From NCBI GenBank assembly GCA_007120055.1, contig SKOL01000511.1, positions 1 to 12,788 of the forward strand: a stretch of 12,788 nucleotides of DNA. Reading direction: 5' to 3'. Made by a program: the position numbers and the translations under genes. The notes beneath the pieces were generated by a model. The model was given only the letters and a program-made list of their open reading frames with translations, did no database searches and was not told the DNA's origin. Source of the DNA: Anaerobacillus sp. (lineage in GTDB: Bacteria; Bacillota; Bacilli; Bacillales_H; Anaerobacillaceae). How positions within the stretch are numbered: the first letter of the stretch is position 1; every line of letters begins with the position of its first letter. Positions 1 to 7,858 of this stretch are shown here, piece after piece.

Positions 1-897
1 AACTGCATTCACTGCTTTAACGGCGATATTCTTTACTTCTGCCGGCAACTCATAGGTTGCTTCAATTGGGTCACCTCCTAGAGATATATTACTAGTTTCT
101 CTTAAAAATAACCGTTCACCGTTTTGTAGAACACTTTCTAGTGTATTACCAGCTTCTTGGATAAACTCTTTTAGTTCTTGATCCACTTTAATTAAACAAC
201 TGGTGAGGCGTGGATTTTGCTTTCTTTCTTGGTTTTTCATATCAATCAATTGTTTGACCGAACTTTTACCATCACCAACAACGTTTGCTGGGATCCTCCT
301 CATAGCCCCGATGACTTTATTATCAACAACATAAAGGCGATAATCTTCTCCAGGAATATATGATTCAACAATGACATCAAGATAGTTAAGTTCTAAACGC
401 ACATAAATAAGTGCCTTTTTTAGAGCTTCTTCATTTTCAATATTAATTATTACTCCTCGACCAAAGCTTCCGTCCGTCGGTTTAAGCACAAGAGGATATT
501 CAATTGTTCCACCATAACTTAGGATATCTTCATTCGTACAAGCCTCACTAAACCTTCTTCCATTTGGAACAGGAACGCCCGCTTTCATTAACCACGTTTT
601 TGTTTGTTCTTTATCGGCACCAATCTCAACAGCTTCATTCGTTACTTTGTCACCGCGTGTTCTAAAAAAGTAATGCGTTCTATTCCCAGAACTAAGGGAA
701 AATAGCTTTCCTGGCTTATCAACATACCATATTTTCATGTTACTGAATTTATCAGAATCATTTGTATACCACTTTAATTTTAAACCACGCCTCCAACCTT
801 CTAGAGCGACTAAATAAGGACATAACTGATGACCTAGTGCGTTAGAAACGACCTCGCTTGTAAGACTTGGTAGCCAATTTTTTTTATTTAATTCCAT
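1..897 (-). CDS. ATP-grasp ligase, cyanophycin-synthetase/RimK-like (3' end outside window)
   Basis: An open frame of 299 codons runs off the window edge, so the C-terminus is unseen. Residues about 135-299 form an ATP-grasp fold. The nucleotide-binding strand is LVLKPTDGSFGRGV (137-149, likely ATP-binding Lys139), followed by VESYIPGEDYRLYVV (177-191) and PANVVGDGKSSVKQLI (203-218). The last segment closely resembles the VVGDGK block of cyanophycin synthetase and GshF-type ligases, which join amino acids through acyl-phosphate intermediates. Residues 1-134 are a lead-in domain without a known catalytic motif. It is the fifth gene of the exporter operon, 28 bases after the TupA-like gene. I chose ATG 897, placed 11 bases after GAGG; an in-frame ATG at 906 is only 2 bases from that GAGG. 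The family is secure, but the substrate is unknown. Aspartate or glutamate is a guess from cyanophycin-type relatives. A fused C-terminal domain beyond the edge cannot be excluded. Confidence 0.85.
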   Translation of the reverse strand, partial: MELNKKNWLPSLTSEVVSNALGHQLCPYLVALEGWRRGLKLKWYTNDSDKFSNMKIWYVDKPGKLFSLSSGNRTHYFFRTRGDKVTNEAVEIGADKEQTKTWLMKAGVPVPNGRRFSEACTNEDILSYGGTIEYPLVLKPTDGSFGRGVIINIENEEALKKALIYVRLELNYLDVIVESYIPGEDYRLYVVDNKVIGAMRRIPANVVGDGKSSVKQLIDMKNQERKQNPRLTSCLIKVDQELKEFIQEAGNTLESVLQNGERLFLRETSNISLGGDPIEATYELPAEVKNIAVKAVNAV

Positions 898-925
898 TTT
901 ATACATCGCCTCTTTAATCGATTGT

Positions 926-2467
926 TTATACATTTGACTTGATCGACCGTAACTTATTAAAATTCAAAAAGTTTTTTCCTTCTAATAAATCTTTGTGTAG
1001 CCGTGTTTCTGCTTCTAAAAAATACTCCCCTAACAACTCATCAGTTATCTTATCAAACTGATCGTAATGACCTGGCTTCGGTGTGAACTCTCCGAAAACT
1101 AAGCCAGCACTACTTTTTAAAAAATCAATTCGTATAAACGGAGCAGGAATTTGGACGCTAATATCGGCCGCCAGTTCTACTTCTGCCTGTTTAATTCCAT
1201 CGCCTTCAAATAAATCTGCTTCATACTTACCAGTTTGTATACGTTCGCCACTTGCCGTCCACCAGCAATACTTCACCTCTGGATAACGAAGAACTTCTAA
1301 AATTAAGGCTACTTTTCCGTAAAAACAATAAAACTTCAAGTCACGTGCTGGTTGATCTTTCGTCTCATTTCCATAAATAAGTTCTTCGATCATCCATTCA
1401 TCTTTCTTAACCAATCCTAGAGCTAAATCATCGTTCATCGCTACTTCTAGATCGTTCCAACTCGTTAACGTGTCGGCTCGCTTCACATCGTAAATGTTCG
1501 TCAGTGAAAATACTAAGTAAACACCTCGTGATCCAGCGCCATCGACAGGTTTAATAACCACTCCAGATTGTTGAGGGATTTCTTTCAACGGGTATCGTTC
1601 TGTGTTCGTCCATGGACTTTTAATCTTTAGATCATCGATAAACGTATACGCATTAAACTTGTCCTCAAGGATCCATTCTGGCATAAAGTTGTTTAACTGC
1701 CTTTGCCTTGCTCTCATCGTTAAGCTTGCCCGAAACGATGAAAGATCATAGAGTGGTACGGTCTGACTCGTTTCTGCGGATCGAACAATAAATTCAGGTA
1801 CTTCTTCAATTTTTAAGCCTTGTAAAACGTTTTTATAAACAAGGTGCTTCAAGTCTTCATCTTCATTTAAATACTGCTTCGCTGCGTATTTTAAGGCAGT
1901 GCTAAAACGCTCGTCATGTAAACTTCTATGTTCGATTAGCTCATGTAAGCTATCTAAAATGCGGCCATCTTCTTTCGCTTGTTTTACTCGTTTTACAAGC
2001 TCATCCGCATCTACTTGCTGTAATTGAAGCAGCAGTTCTTCTTCCCGCTTCACCTTTGTGATAAGTGCTTCTTCTTTCTGCTTTAGTTTCGTTTGTGAAC
2101 GTTTGACCTCTTTTTCAAGCCTTTGCTTTTCTTTGAGAAGGACTTGATGTTCACTCGCAATTTGTTCATATTTTGCTCCGATTAAAACCCTTCTTACCAA
2201 TCCGACTAACTTTCTGAACCCTTTTAATGTCTTTCTTAAAGGGGCTGATATCTTGTAAAGAGAGCTTTTGGTGATCGTGTTATAATTTTTCGTCACAAGA
2301 TCGCGCTCTTTTTTTAGCTTTTTCGCTTCATTTTGTAGGCGTTGTACTTCTGCTTGGCGTTTCACTAATTTCCTTAAAAGCTCTTCTTCTCTTTCGTTGT
2401 GATTTTCTTGATGAACGATTTCAAGCTTCTCCTCTTGATTGAGTACTTCTCGTTCATGATTTTTCAC
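926..2467 (-). CDS. tupA: TupA-like ATP-grasp protein with long N-terminal coiled coil
   Basis: This 513-residue protein has two parts. Residues 1-160 are rich in Lys, Glu and Gln and look like a coiled coil. It is interrupted at 67-97 by SSLYKISAPLRKTLKGF and a basic amphipathic stretch, resembling the S-x-x-W-R-x-T-x-P-L-R motif found beside coiled coils in other surface-polysaccharide enzymes. Residues about 235-500 match the TupA-like ATP-grasp family: VVIKPVDGAGSRGVYLV (303-319, Lys306), EELI (361-364), DLKFYCFYGKV (376-386), FIRIDFL (444-450) and FGEFTPKPGHY (458-468, probable metal-ligand Glu460). TupA of alkaliphilic Bacillus is needed for teichuronopeptide, a polymer of glucuronate and glutamate. 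The start is GTG inside the end of the preceding GT2 gene (14-base overlap), 9 bases after GGAGG, which suggests translational coupling. The family call is strong. Orthology to the original TupA and the amino acid used are inferred. Confidence 0.82.
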   Translation of the reverse strand: MKNHEREVLNQEEKLEIVHQENHNEREEELLRKLVKRQAEVQRLQNEAKKLKKERDLVTKNYNTITKSSLYKISAPLRKTLKGFRKLVGLVRRVLIGAKYEQIASEHQVLLKEKQRLEKEVKRSQTKLKQKEEALITKVKREEELLLQLQQVDADELVKRVKQAKEDGRILDSLHELIEHRSLHDERFSTALKYAAKQYLNEDEDLKHLVYKNVLQGLKIEEVPEFIVRSAETSQTVPLYDLSSFRASLTMRARQRQLNNFMPEWILEDKFNAYTFIDDLKIKSPWTNTERYPLKEIPQQSGVVIKPVDGAGSRGVYLVFSLTNIYDVKRADTLTSWNDLEVAMNDDLALGLVKKDEWMIEELIYGNETKDQPARDLKFYCFYGKVALILEVLRYPEVKYCWWTASGERIQTGKYEADLFEGDGIKQAEVELAADISVQIPAPFIRIDFLKSSAGLVFGEFTPKPGHYDQFDKITDELLGEYFLEAETRLHKDLLEGKNFLNFNKLRSIKSNV

Positions 2468-4418
2468 TTATGAACGCCTCCAGCTTCCAATCTGTTGTTG
2501 CGACGGGAATGATTTGAACCTCGTTTAATTGCTCACGTACCGAATCGTCTTTTGGATACCATAGCACTTCGCTTTCGAAGAAGTTCTCTACATTTTCTTT
2601 CGCCTTCGTTAAAAAAACTTCGACATTTTGTTGAGGTAGCTTTTCAACGGCCACCATAACTCGTTTCGCATTCACAGTAGGAATATATTTTTGCCAATCT
2701 TGAAGGCTCAGAGGATTGCGAATAATCAATGTCTCAACATCAACCTTCTCCCCGTAAACGACCATTTGTACCGTATCACCATTGAGGAGATGGCGGATTT
2801 GGGAATTAATTTTTCTCTCAGGACTTACGTCATATTGAGACAGTTGTACAAGTCCAATCTGTAATCCTTTATTTTTTAACGTCGTTATTTCCACTAACTC
2901 TGTACTTACATCTTCATGACGAAATTCTGATGCATATAGGATATCAAACGTGCGATAGCCCGCTGCTTTTTCTTCTCGCTTTGGCCACATCGGTTCTGGA
3001 ACTGGAAACGGTGGCTTCTGATTCGGAAAGTCATAATAGAGATTATCTGAAGTAACGTGGAAATAATCGTGGGCTTCTTCGTACTCTCTTCTTACACCCA
3101 TCTTAAAGCCGTGATAACCAAAGGCTGAATTTCCTGTTAAAGACGTTTCTGTTTGACGTTGAAACGAAAGCGGTCCTGTTGGGATTTCTACAATCGCTTT
3201 TGCCCCAAACACTTTTTTTATCCGTCTAATAAACTCTGAATCAGCAGCAAAGCGTACACAATGCCAGAAGCCGAGTTTTTCTAACACGACCTCTCTACGA
3301 AACATAAACGACGACATATTACTAAAGATATACGTTCCTGGTTTTCCGCGACGGTAGAACTTTAACTCATTAGTGGAACGCGCTTGGGCAGAAGTGTTCC
3401 CTTGTATGTGCGGGTTCTCAATTAGATGACGAACTTGAGTTTCTAACTTTTCCGGGTGAGACCAATCGTCGGCATCATTAATCGTAACAAAGTCTCCTGT
3501 CGCAATTTGCAATGCTTGGTTTCGTGCCATATAGGCGCCTCCATTGACAGGCGACTTGATGAGTTGTACTCTTTGATCTTTTTTCGTATACTCCTCAACG
3601 ATCTCAACAGTCCGGTCTTTACTGCAATCATCGACAACGAGAACTTCGATGTTTTTCCACGTTTGGGCAAGCATTGCCTCTATCGATGTGTGAATGACAT
3701 CTTCAGCATTAAACACGGGCATAATAATCGTTACTTTTGGATTTTCACCTGTTTCACTCCCCTTTGGACTCGTTCCCGAAGACATTAAACAATCATAGGC
3801 AGGAACTTGTTCGCTTTGAGTTTCGTCCAAGGAAATTTCCGATATGCCAAACATCGCTAAAGCTTTATTTATCGTTGTTATACGTGCTGACATCTCCGTT
3901 TCTAAATTGGCAGCAGCTAAGTATAGATCAGGGTGCTTTTCAATAGCGAGCGCTTCTGAGATGACTTTTTTCGCTGGCTCAATTTGTCCTAAAAGTTCAT
4001 AACACTCCGCTTCCATAATGGCCGCTTGGCGAATTCGAACCGGGTCTCGCTCATCTTTTAGCGCCTTACGTAATAGATCAAGACAGTTTTTAGCACCGTC
4101 CTCACTGTATTGGTTCGCATACCATAGTGCTAACTCCCACGTCGCGAGCCGATTTAAATAAGGCTCGTCCTTTTTATTGCATAGTTGTTTCAGTTCTTCT
4201 AAGCCACGCTTTGTAAATCCAAGGTTATAAAGGCGATGCTTGACCTGATTAATTTCTGCCCGTTGCCATTTACCTGAAAAAAAGAATTTCTTGATAAAAA
4301 GCTTTTGTTTATCAGTCAATTTATTTTTAAGAAACTCTCGTTGTTTAGACCCGAGTAACTTAAATAACATCTTCTCCATTGGATTTACGATCATTTTTCG
4401 AATAACGTTTTTTACCAT
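2454..4418 (-). CDS. Three-part family 2 glycosyltransferase (helical repeat + GT-A + C-terminal domain)
   Basis: This 654-residue protein has a basic N-terminus and then an alpha-helical region (about 50-195) with TPR-like pairs such as LATWELALWYANQY and AAIMEAECYELLGQ. A GT2 domain spans about 228-450. It shows the nucleotide-sugar fold start (VTIIMPVFNAED, 229-240), VVDDCSKD (261-268), GGAYMARNQAL (293-303), the metal-binding NDADD (314-318) and the acceptor-side FQRQTETS (419-426). Residues about 490-650 start with TFDILYASEFRHE and alternate strand and helix like half of a GT-B Rossmann unit, but no nucleotide-sugar motif is visible. The enzyme should transfer a sugar from a nucleotide donor to a growing cytoplasmic glycan; donor and acceptor are unknown. 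It follows the ATPase gene by 13 bases and overlaps the TupA-like gene. Start ATG 4418 has AGGTG 10 bases upstream. No membrane segment is obvious. Confidence 0.85.
   Translation of the reverse strand: MVKNVIRKMIVNPMEKMLFKLLGSKQREFLKNKLTDKQKLFIKKFFFSGKWQRAEINQVKHRLYNLGFTKRGLEELKQLCNKKDEPYLNRLATWELALWYANQYSEDGAKNCLDLLRKALKDERDPVRIRQAAIMEAECYELLGQIEPAKKVISEALAIEKHPDLYLAAANLETEMSARITTINKALAMFGISEISLDETQSEQVPAYDCLMSSGTSPKGSETGENPKVTIIMPVFNAEDVIHTSIEAMLAQTWKNIEVLVVDDCSKDRTVEIVEEYTKKDQRVQLIKSPVNGGAYMARNQALQIATGDFVTINDADDWSHPEKLETQVRHLIENPHIQGNTSAQARSTNELKFYRRGKPGTYIFSNMSSFMFRREVVLEKLGFWHCVRFAADSEFIRRIKKVFGAKAIVEIPTGPLSFQRQTETSLTGNSAFGYHGFKMGVRREYEEAHDYFHVTSDNLYYDFPNQKPPFPVPEPMWPKREEKAAGYRTFDILYASEFRHEDVSTELVEITTLKNKGLQIGLVQLSQYDVSPERKINSQIRHLLNGDTVQMVVYGEKVDVETLIIRNPLSLQDWQKYIPTVNAKRVMVAVEKLPQQNVEVFLTKAKENVENFFESEVLWYPKDDSVREQLNEVQIIPVATTDWKLEAFISEKS
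2477..2481 (-). promoter_or_regulatory. Ribosome binding site deciding the GTG start of the TupA-like gene
   Basis: GGAGG lies 9 bases before GTG 2467, inside the last codons of the GT2 gene. No ATG near the N-terminus has a comparable site, so this fixes the GTG start and the 14-base overlap. Confidence 0.8.
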
Positions 4419-4431
4419 CGCACTTCAACAC

Positions 4432-6009
4432 CTATTCATTACTTGACGTTTTTTTCTTCACTTTTCTTCGTTTCTTTTTCGGTTTGGCAGGGGCTTGGTC
4501 ATACTTTAATCGGTATTGTTTTACCGCTTCCTCCGCATCACCATCAAATACAATTTCACCTTTTTCAATCCAAATCGCACGTGTACAAATCCGTTCAACA
4601 AACCCCATGCTATGCGACACGATAATGACCGCTTTCGCCTTCTCCATCATCTCCTGAATTTTTTCACTCGCTTTTTGCTTAAATGCTAAATCACCTGTCG
4701 ACAATGCTTCATCGATAATAAAGATGTCTGGCTGTAAAGTAACCGCGATACTAAAACCGAGCCGTGCTTGCATTCCACTCGAATATTTTTTTACTGGCTT
4801 ATCGATGGCTCCTTTTAGTTCGGAAAACTCGACAATCTTCGGATAATCCTCTTCGATTTTACGTTTTGGGATACCAAGTAACATTCCATTTAGAAAAATA
4901 TTATCGCGACCGTTTAATTGTGAGTTAAAACCTGTTCCATAACCGAGTAGCGAAGTCGTTTCACCATAGAGCTTCATCTTTCCTTGATCCGGTGTTAAGA
5001 TATTCGTCATTAGCTTACAAAGCGTACTTTTTCCCGCTCCATTATGACCAATGATCCCGACTACTTCGCCTTCCTTGATCTCAAAATTGATGTTTTTTAA
5101 CGCCCAAAACGTCTCTTTATTGTTCTGATAGGCAACCCCAACATTATCAGCTTTAACGACGGTACGATCTTTCAAATCTAGTTCTGTTTTTTGAATATCC
5201 AGTTTTTTCTTCGGTCGTCTCACTCTTTGTGGCACCGATTCTTTATACTTTTCGATGACCTCGCCCGGGTCGCCATCGGCTCTAACCACACCTTTGTCCA
5301 ACCAAATTAAACGTTCACAGTTCTTTTTCGCAAAACGTAAGCTATGGGTGACAAGAACAACCATTTTTGCCTTAGCAACAAGCTCTTTCATTTTCTCTGC
5401 TGCTTTTCGGCTAAAGGCAAGATCTCCCGTATTTAGCGATTCATCTAAAATTAAAATTTCTGGCTCTAAAAACGCGGCCACACTAAACCCTAGCCTTGCT
5501 TTCATCCCGCTTGAATAAGTTTTCATCGGTCGATCAATAAAATCACCAATCCCTGAAAACTCATGAATTTCATCGATAAATTCGGTGATTTTTTCTTTTT
5601 CAATTCCGAGCATCATTCCATTTAAATAAACATTTTCTCGTCCTGTTAGCTCTTTATTAAAGCCCATTCCAAGTGAGAATAATGCAGATACACGTCCATC
5701 GACGAAAAGCTTTCCTTCATCCGGTTCGATAATCCCTGAGATGAGTTTACATAACGTCGTTTTTCCAGAACCGTTTGACCCTATAATCCCTAAAATCTCA
5801 CCTTGATATCCGGAAAAATTAATATTTTTCAATGGCCAAAACAGTTTCTTATTTACAGCTTCTTTGTTTCGATTAAAGAAGTTAATAACGTGTGATTTGT
5901 AGTCATCTTTCGTCCCTGTTCGAAACGAAACGCCTAAATCTTCCACTCGTAAAACAACGTCTCTTAAGTCTGCTTTCGTTTGTTTAGCTCTTTTTTCTGT
6001 TAATGACAT
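4432..6009 (-). CDS. tagH: Double-NBD ABC transporter ATPase, TagH/Wzt-like polysaccharide exporter
   Basis: This 525-residue protein carries two complete nucleotide-binding domains in tandem. NBD1 has Walker A GSNGSGKT (77-84), signature SSGMK (166-170), Walker B with catalytic Glu (ILILDE, 185-190) and the switch His222. NBD2 has GHNGAGKS (321-328), SSGMQ (410-414), FIIDE (430-434) and His466. Both look catalytically intact. The SSGM signature and the LxxGMGFNxELxGRxN segment between Walker A and signature are typical of the teichoic-acid/O-antigen exporters TagH and Wzt, which act with a TagG-type permease to move undecaprenyl-linked polymers outward. Ordinary TagH and Wzt have one NBD plus a C-terminal domain. 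Here that domain is absent and the protein ends in a lysine-rich tail (510-520). A basic linker (262-270) joins the halves. It follows the permease gene by 15 bases. ATG 6009 has an AGAGGG site. Confidence 0.9.
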   Translation of the reverse strand: MSLTEKRAKQTKADLRDVVLRVEDLGVSFRTGTKDDYKSHVINFFNRNKEAVNKKLFWPLKNINFSGYQGEILGIIGSNGSGKTTLCKLISGIIEPDEGKLFVDGRVSALFSLGMGFNKELTGRENVYLNGMMLGIEKEKITEFIDEIHEFSGIGDFIDRPMKTYSSGMKARLGFSVAAFLEPEILILDESLNTGDLAFSRKAAEKMKELVAKAKMVVLVTHSLRFAKKNCERLIWLDKGVVRADGDPGEVIEKYKESVPQRVRRPKKKLDIQKTELDLKDRTVVKADNVGVAYQNNKETFWALKNINFEIKEGEVVGIIGHNGAGKSTLCKLMTNILTPDQGKMKLYGETTSLLGYGTGFNSQLNGRDNIFLNGMLLGIPKRKIEEDYPKIVEFSELKGAIDKPVKKYSSGMQARLGFSIAVTLQPDIFIIDEALSTGDLAFKQKASEKIQEMMEKAKAVIIVSHSMGFVERICTRAIWIEKGEIVFDGDAEEAVKQYRLKYDQAPAKPKKKRRKVKKKTSSNE

Positions 6010-6024
6010 GTTTAAAACCCTCTT

Positions 6025-6819
6025 TTAAAGTGCTTTAATGATTTTGTGTTCATTTTGACTATAATAGTATATAAGTCCAACAATTACACAAGAAGATACA
6101 AGAGCGATCACAGCTAGCCCTGTAAACTGTGGGCTCGTTTGATACATCAAAATATCGCGATAAGCGGTGACAATATGAGCAAATGGATTAATCATAATTA
6201 AAATCTCTACCCATTTATAAGTGTCAGCTGCTCCTGATAAGCGTCCACCCTCCCAAATAACAGGTGATGAATAAAACCAAATTCGAGTTAAGTGAGTCAA
6301 CACATTATCTATATCTCTAATAAACACACATATATAAGACAAAAATAAACTAATAGCTAATAAAAATAATAATTGCACTAATATAATTAATGGTAAATAA
6401 ATGACTTGCCATCCAGGGATCACTCCGAAAAACCCTAAAAATAGTGCGACAATAACTAACCCAAATGAAAAGTTAATTAGTTGAGTAAAGGTAATCGTCA
6501 ACGGAAAAATCGATTTTGGCAAATACACTTGATTGATGATCGACGAATACTTTAATATCGCCCTCGCCGAACCATTGACTGTCGTATTCGTCCAACGCCA
6601 AGCTACTAATCCAATGACGAGAAACACAGCGAAGTTTTCCCCGCCACGTCCTAAAATGACGCCCACTAAAAAGTAATAGACCATAACCCCTAGTAACGGA
6701 TCTAATAACCACCAAAAGTAACCTAAATAACTATTACGGTTTTCGGCCTTCAAACCTGACTTTACTAAATAAATTAATAGGTCTTTTCTTTTCAACATTT
6801 CATCTATATATTTTTGCAT
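6025..6819 (-). CDS. tagG: ABC-2 type permease, TagG-like polysaccharide exporter subunit
   Basis: This 264-residue membrane protein has about six hydrophobic segments, near residues 33-56, 62-76, 106-134, 138-166, 177-190 and 230-252. Family landmarks are NSYLGYFWWLLDPLLG (29-44, the amphipathic entry to the first segment), FIRDIDNVLTHLTRIWFYSSPVIW (about 166-189) and NPFAHIVTAYRDIL (211-224). These are hallmarks of the TagG, RfbA and Wzm permeases that flip lipid-linked glycans with their ATPase partner, whose gene follows after 15 bases. A functional transporter would need two copies of this subunit with one double-NBD ATPase. Start ATG 6819 follows a weak GGCGGTG site 12 bases away, and an in-frame TAA (6828-6826) rules out a longer form. 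It appears to be the first gene of the five-gene unit. Confidence 0.9.
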   Translation of the reverse strand: MQKYIDEMLKRKDLLIYLVKSGLKAENRNSYLGYFWWLLDPLLGVMVYYFLVGVILGRGGENFAVFLVIGLVAWRWTNTTVNGSARAILKYSSIINQVYLPKSIFPLTITFTQLINFSFGLVIVALFLGFFGVIPGWQVIYLPLIILVQLLFLLAISLFLSYICVFIRDIDNVLTHLTRIWFYSSPVIWEGGRLSGAADTYKWVEILIMINPFAHIVTAYRDILMYQTSPQFTGLAVIALVSSCVIVGLIYYYSQNEHKIIKAL

Positions 6820-6854
6820 AAAGTTACATTACACCGCCATTCAATTTCATCGCT

Positions 6855-6868
6855 ACTACATTTGTAGT
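6855..6868. repeat. Small hairpin in the leader of the permease gene
   Basis: ACTAC (6855-6859) and GTAGT (6864-6868) can pair around a 4-base loop, about 36 bases before the permease start. There is no T-run, so it is not a terminator. It may affect translation or mRNA stability, but a 5-bp stem may also be chance. Confidence 0.3.
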
Positions 6869-6935
6869 GTTGCATAAAACGCATGATGGACTCTCCGTTC
6901 GAGCCTGTTCATCAACACTAATATCACACAATGTG

Positions 6936-6964
6936 TATATATGTCTATATATTTTCTTTGTCCA
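6936..6964 (-). promoter_or_regulatory. Candidate sigma-A-type promoter for the exporter operon
   Basis: On the minus strand TGGACA (6964-6959) lies 17 bases before TATATA (6941-6936), giving a leader of about 110 bases before the permease. The -35 box has one mismatch to consensus and the -10 box two. The AT-rich surroundings make chance matches likely. A short palindrome, ACACA-A-TGTGT (6926-6936), abuts the -10 box and could be an operator. Confidence 0.35.
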
Positions 6965-7020
6965 AATTATTCTATATTAAAAAACTATACGTTTTCATAC
7001 TCTATGCTTGATCGAATTAG

Positions 7021-7040
7021 GGCGATTTTGTTCTATCGCC
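7021..7040. repeat. Hairpin GGCGAT-N8-ATCGCC between glycosyltransferase and permease genes
   Basis: A perfect 6-bp stem with an 8-base loop lies in the 268-base gap after the GT2 gene. It is not followed by a T-run on either strand, so it is not a standard terminator. The same arms flank a larger hairpin at 12193-12233. Confidence 0.45.
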
Positions 7041-7087
7041 AAGTAATCTGTTGTCCATTACACTTTCGACCGTTTCACTTCAGGATT

Positions 7088-7852
7088 TTAACCAATGTAT
7101 TTTTTCATTTTAAAATACCCATAATGCATAAAATACCACAGGCTTTTGGCGAGGCTCAGTTTTTCGATTTCTCGATAAACTTTCCAATTTTGCTTTGCCA
7201 TTTTTAACTTGTTACTCGAAACTGAATTTTCTACTATTCTGTATTTCGCTAACACCTCTTGAAGTCCGTAGGCCGTAAACCCTCTTTTACAAAGGTCGAG
7301 CCATAAAACATAGTCTTGACGAGTGCGAATATTGACCATCGTTACTTCTCCTACCTTGTCTTTATCGATCATCACGGTAAGACAGCCGATCACATTATGT
7401 TTTAAGAGGTCTTCGTATGACACCATTTCAGGGACATCGACGATTGTATTTGTTTCTATCCCATCTTCAGTCATATTTTTATACTTACTATAGGAAAAAG
7501 CGATTTCACGCTCTTGCATAAAACGTAATTGTATTTCGAGCTTCTCCGGAAGCCATTGATCATCACTGTCAAGAAAAGAAAGGTAACGACCTTGTGCTGC
7601 TTCAATCGCGGTGTTGCGGGCTATTGCTGGTCCACTGTTTTCCTGTAGTTGAATGAGTCTGATCCGCTCGTCCTCGTATTGTTGAATGATCTTAACCGTC
7701 TCATCTTTCGAACAATCATCGACGATAACCATTTCCCAATTCGTATACGTCTGGTTCAGTACAGATTGAATTGTATCACCGATAAACTTTGCCGAATTAT
7801 AGCTAGGCGTGATGATTGAAATCATTGGTTTATTTTGTTTTTCTTCTTTCAA
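7088..7852 (-). CDS. Family 2 glycosyltransferase, TuaG-like
   Basis: This 254-residue protein is a single GT-A domain without membrane segments. It shows ISIITPSYNSAKFI (11-24), VIVDDCSKDET (42-52), SGPAIARNTAI (73-83), the metal-binding DSDD (95-98) and the later RTRQDYVLW (176-184), followed by YRIVENSVSSNK (204-215). Length and the RQD...YR...SxSSNK pattern resemble TuaG-type enzymes of teichuronic acid synthesis and many capsule enzymes, so I leave the symbol empty. It should add one sugar from a nucleotide donor to a lipid-linked glycan on the cytoplasmic side. The chosen start is TTG 7852, which has AAGGCGGG 6 bases upstream. The next start, ATG at codon 10, has no such site. It lies 74 bases after a GT4 gene and is probably cotranscribed with it. 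Confidence 0.87.
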   Translation of the reverse strand: MKEEKQNKPMISIITPSYNSAKFIGDTIQSVLNQTYTNWEMVIVDDCSKDETVKIIQQYEDERIRLIQLQENSGPAIARNTAIEAAQGRYLSFLDSDDQWLPEKLEIQLRFMQEREIAFSYSKYKNMTEDGIETNTIVDVPEMVSYEDLLKHNVIGCLTVMIDKDKVGEVTMVNIRTRQDYVLWLDLCKRGFTAYGLQEVLAKYRIVENSVSSNKLKMAKQNWKVYREIEKLSLAKSLWYFMHYGYFKMKKYIG

Positions 7853-7858
7853 ATTGAT

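Noticed and set aside
3456..3788. Plus-strand open frame of 110 codons opposite the GT2 core
   Set aside because: It mirrors the conserved GT2 motifs on the other strand and has no domain or context of its own.
7021..7040. Hairpin considered as the terminator of the glycosyltransferase genes
   Set aside because: The stem has only 6 bp and no T-run follows on the minus strand.
6941..7207. Plus-strand open frame of 88 codons partly in the 268-base gap
   Set aside because: It overlaps the end of the GT2 gene antisense, is Phe/Tyr/Ile-rich as expected from AT-rich DNA, and has no ribosome binding site.
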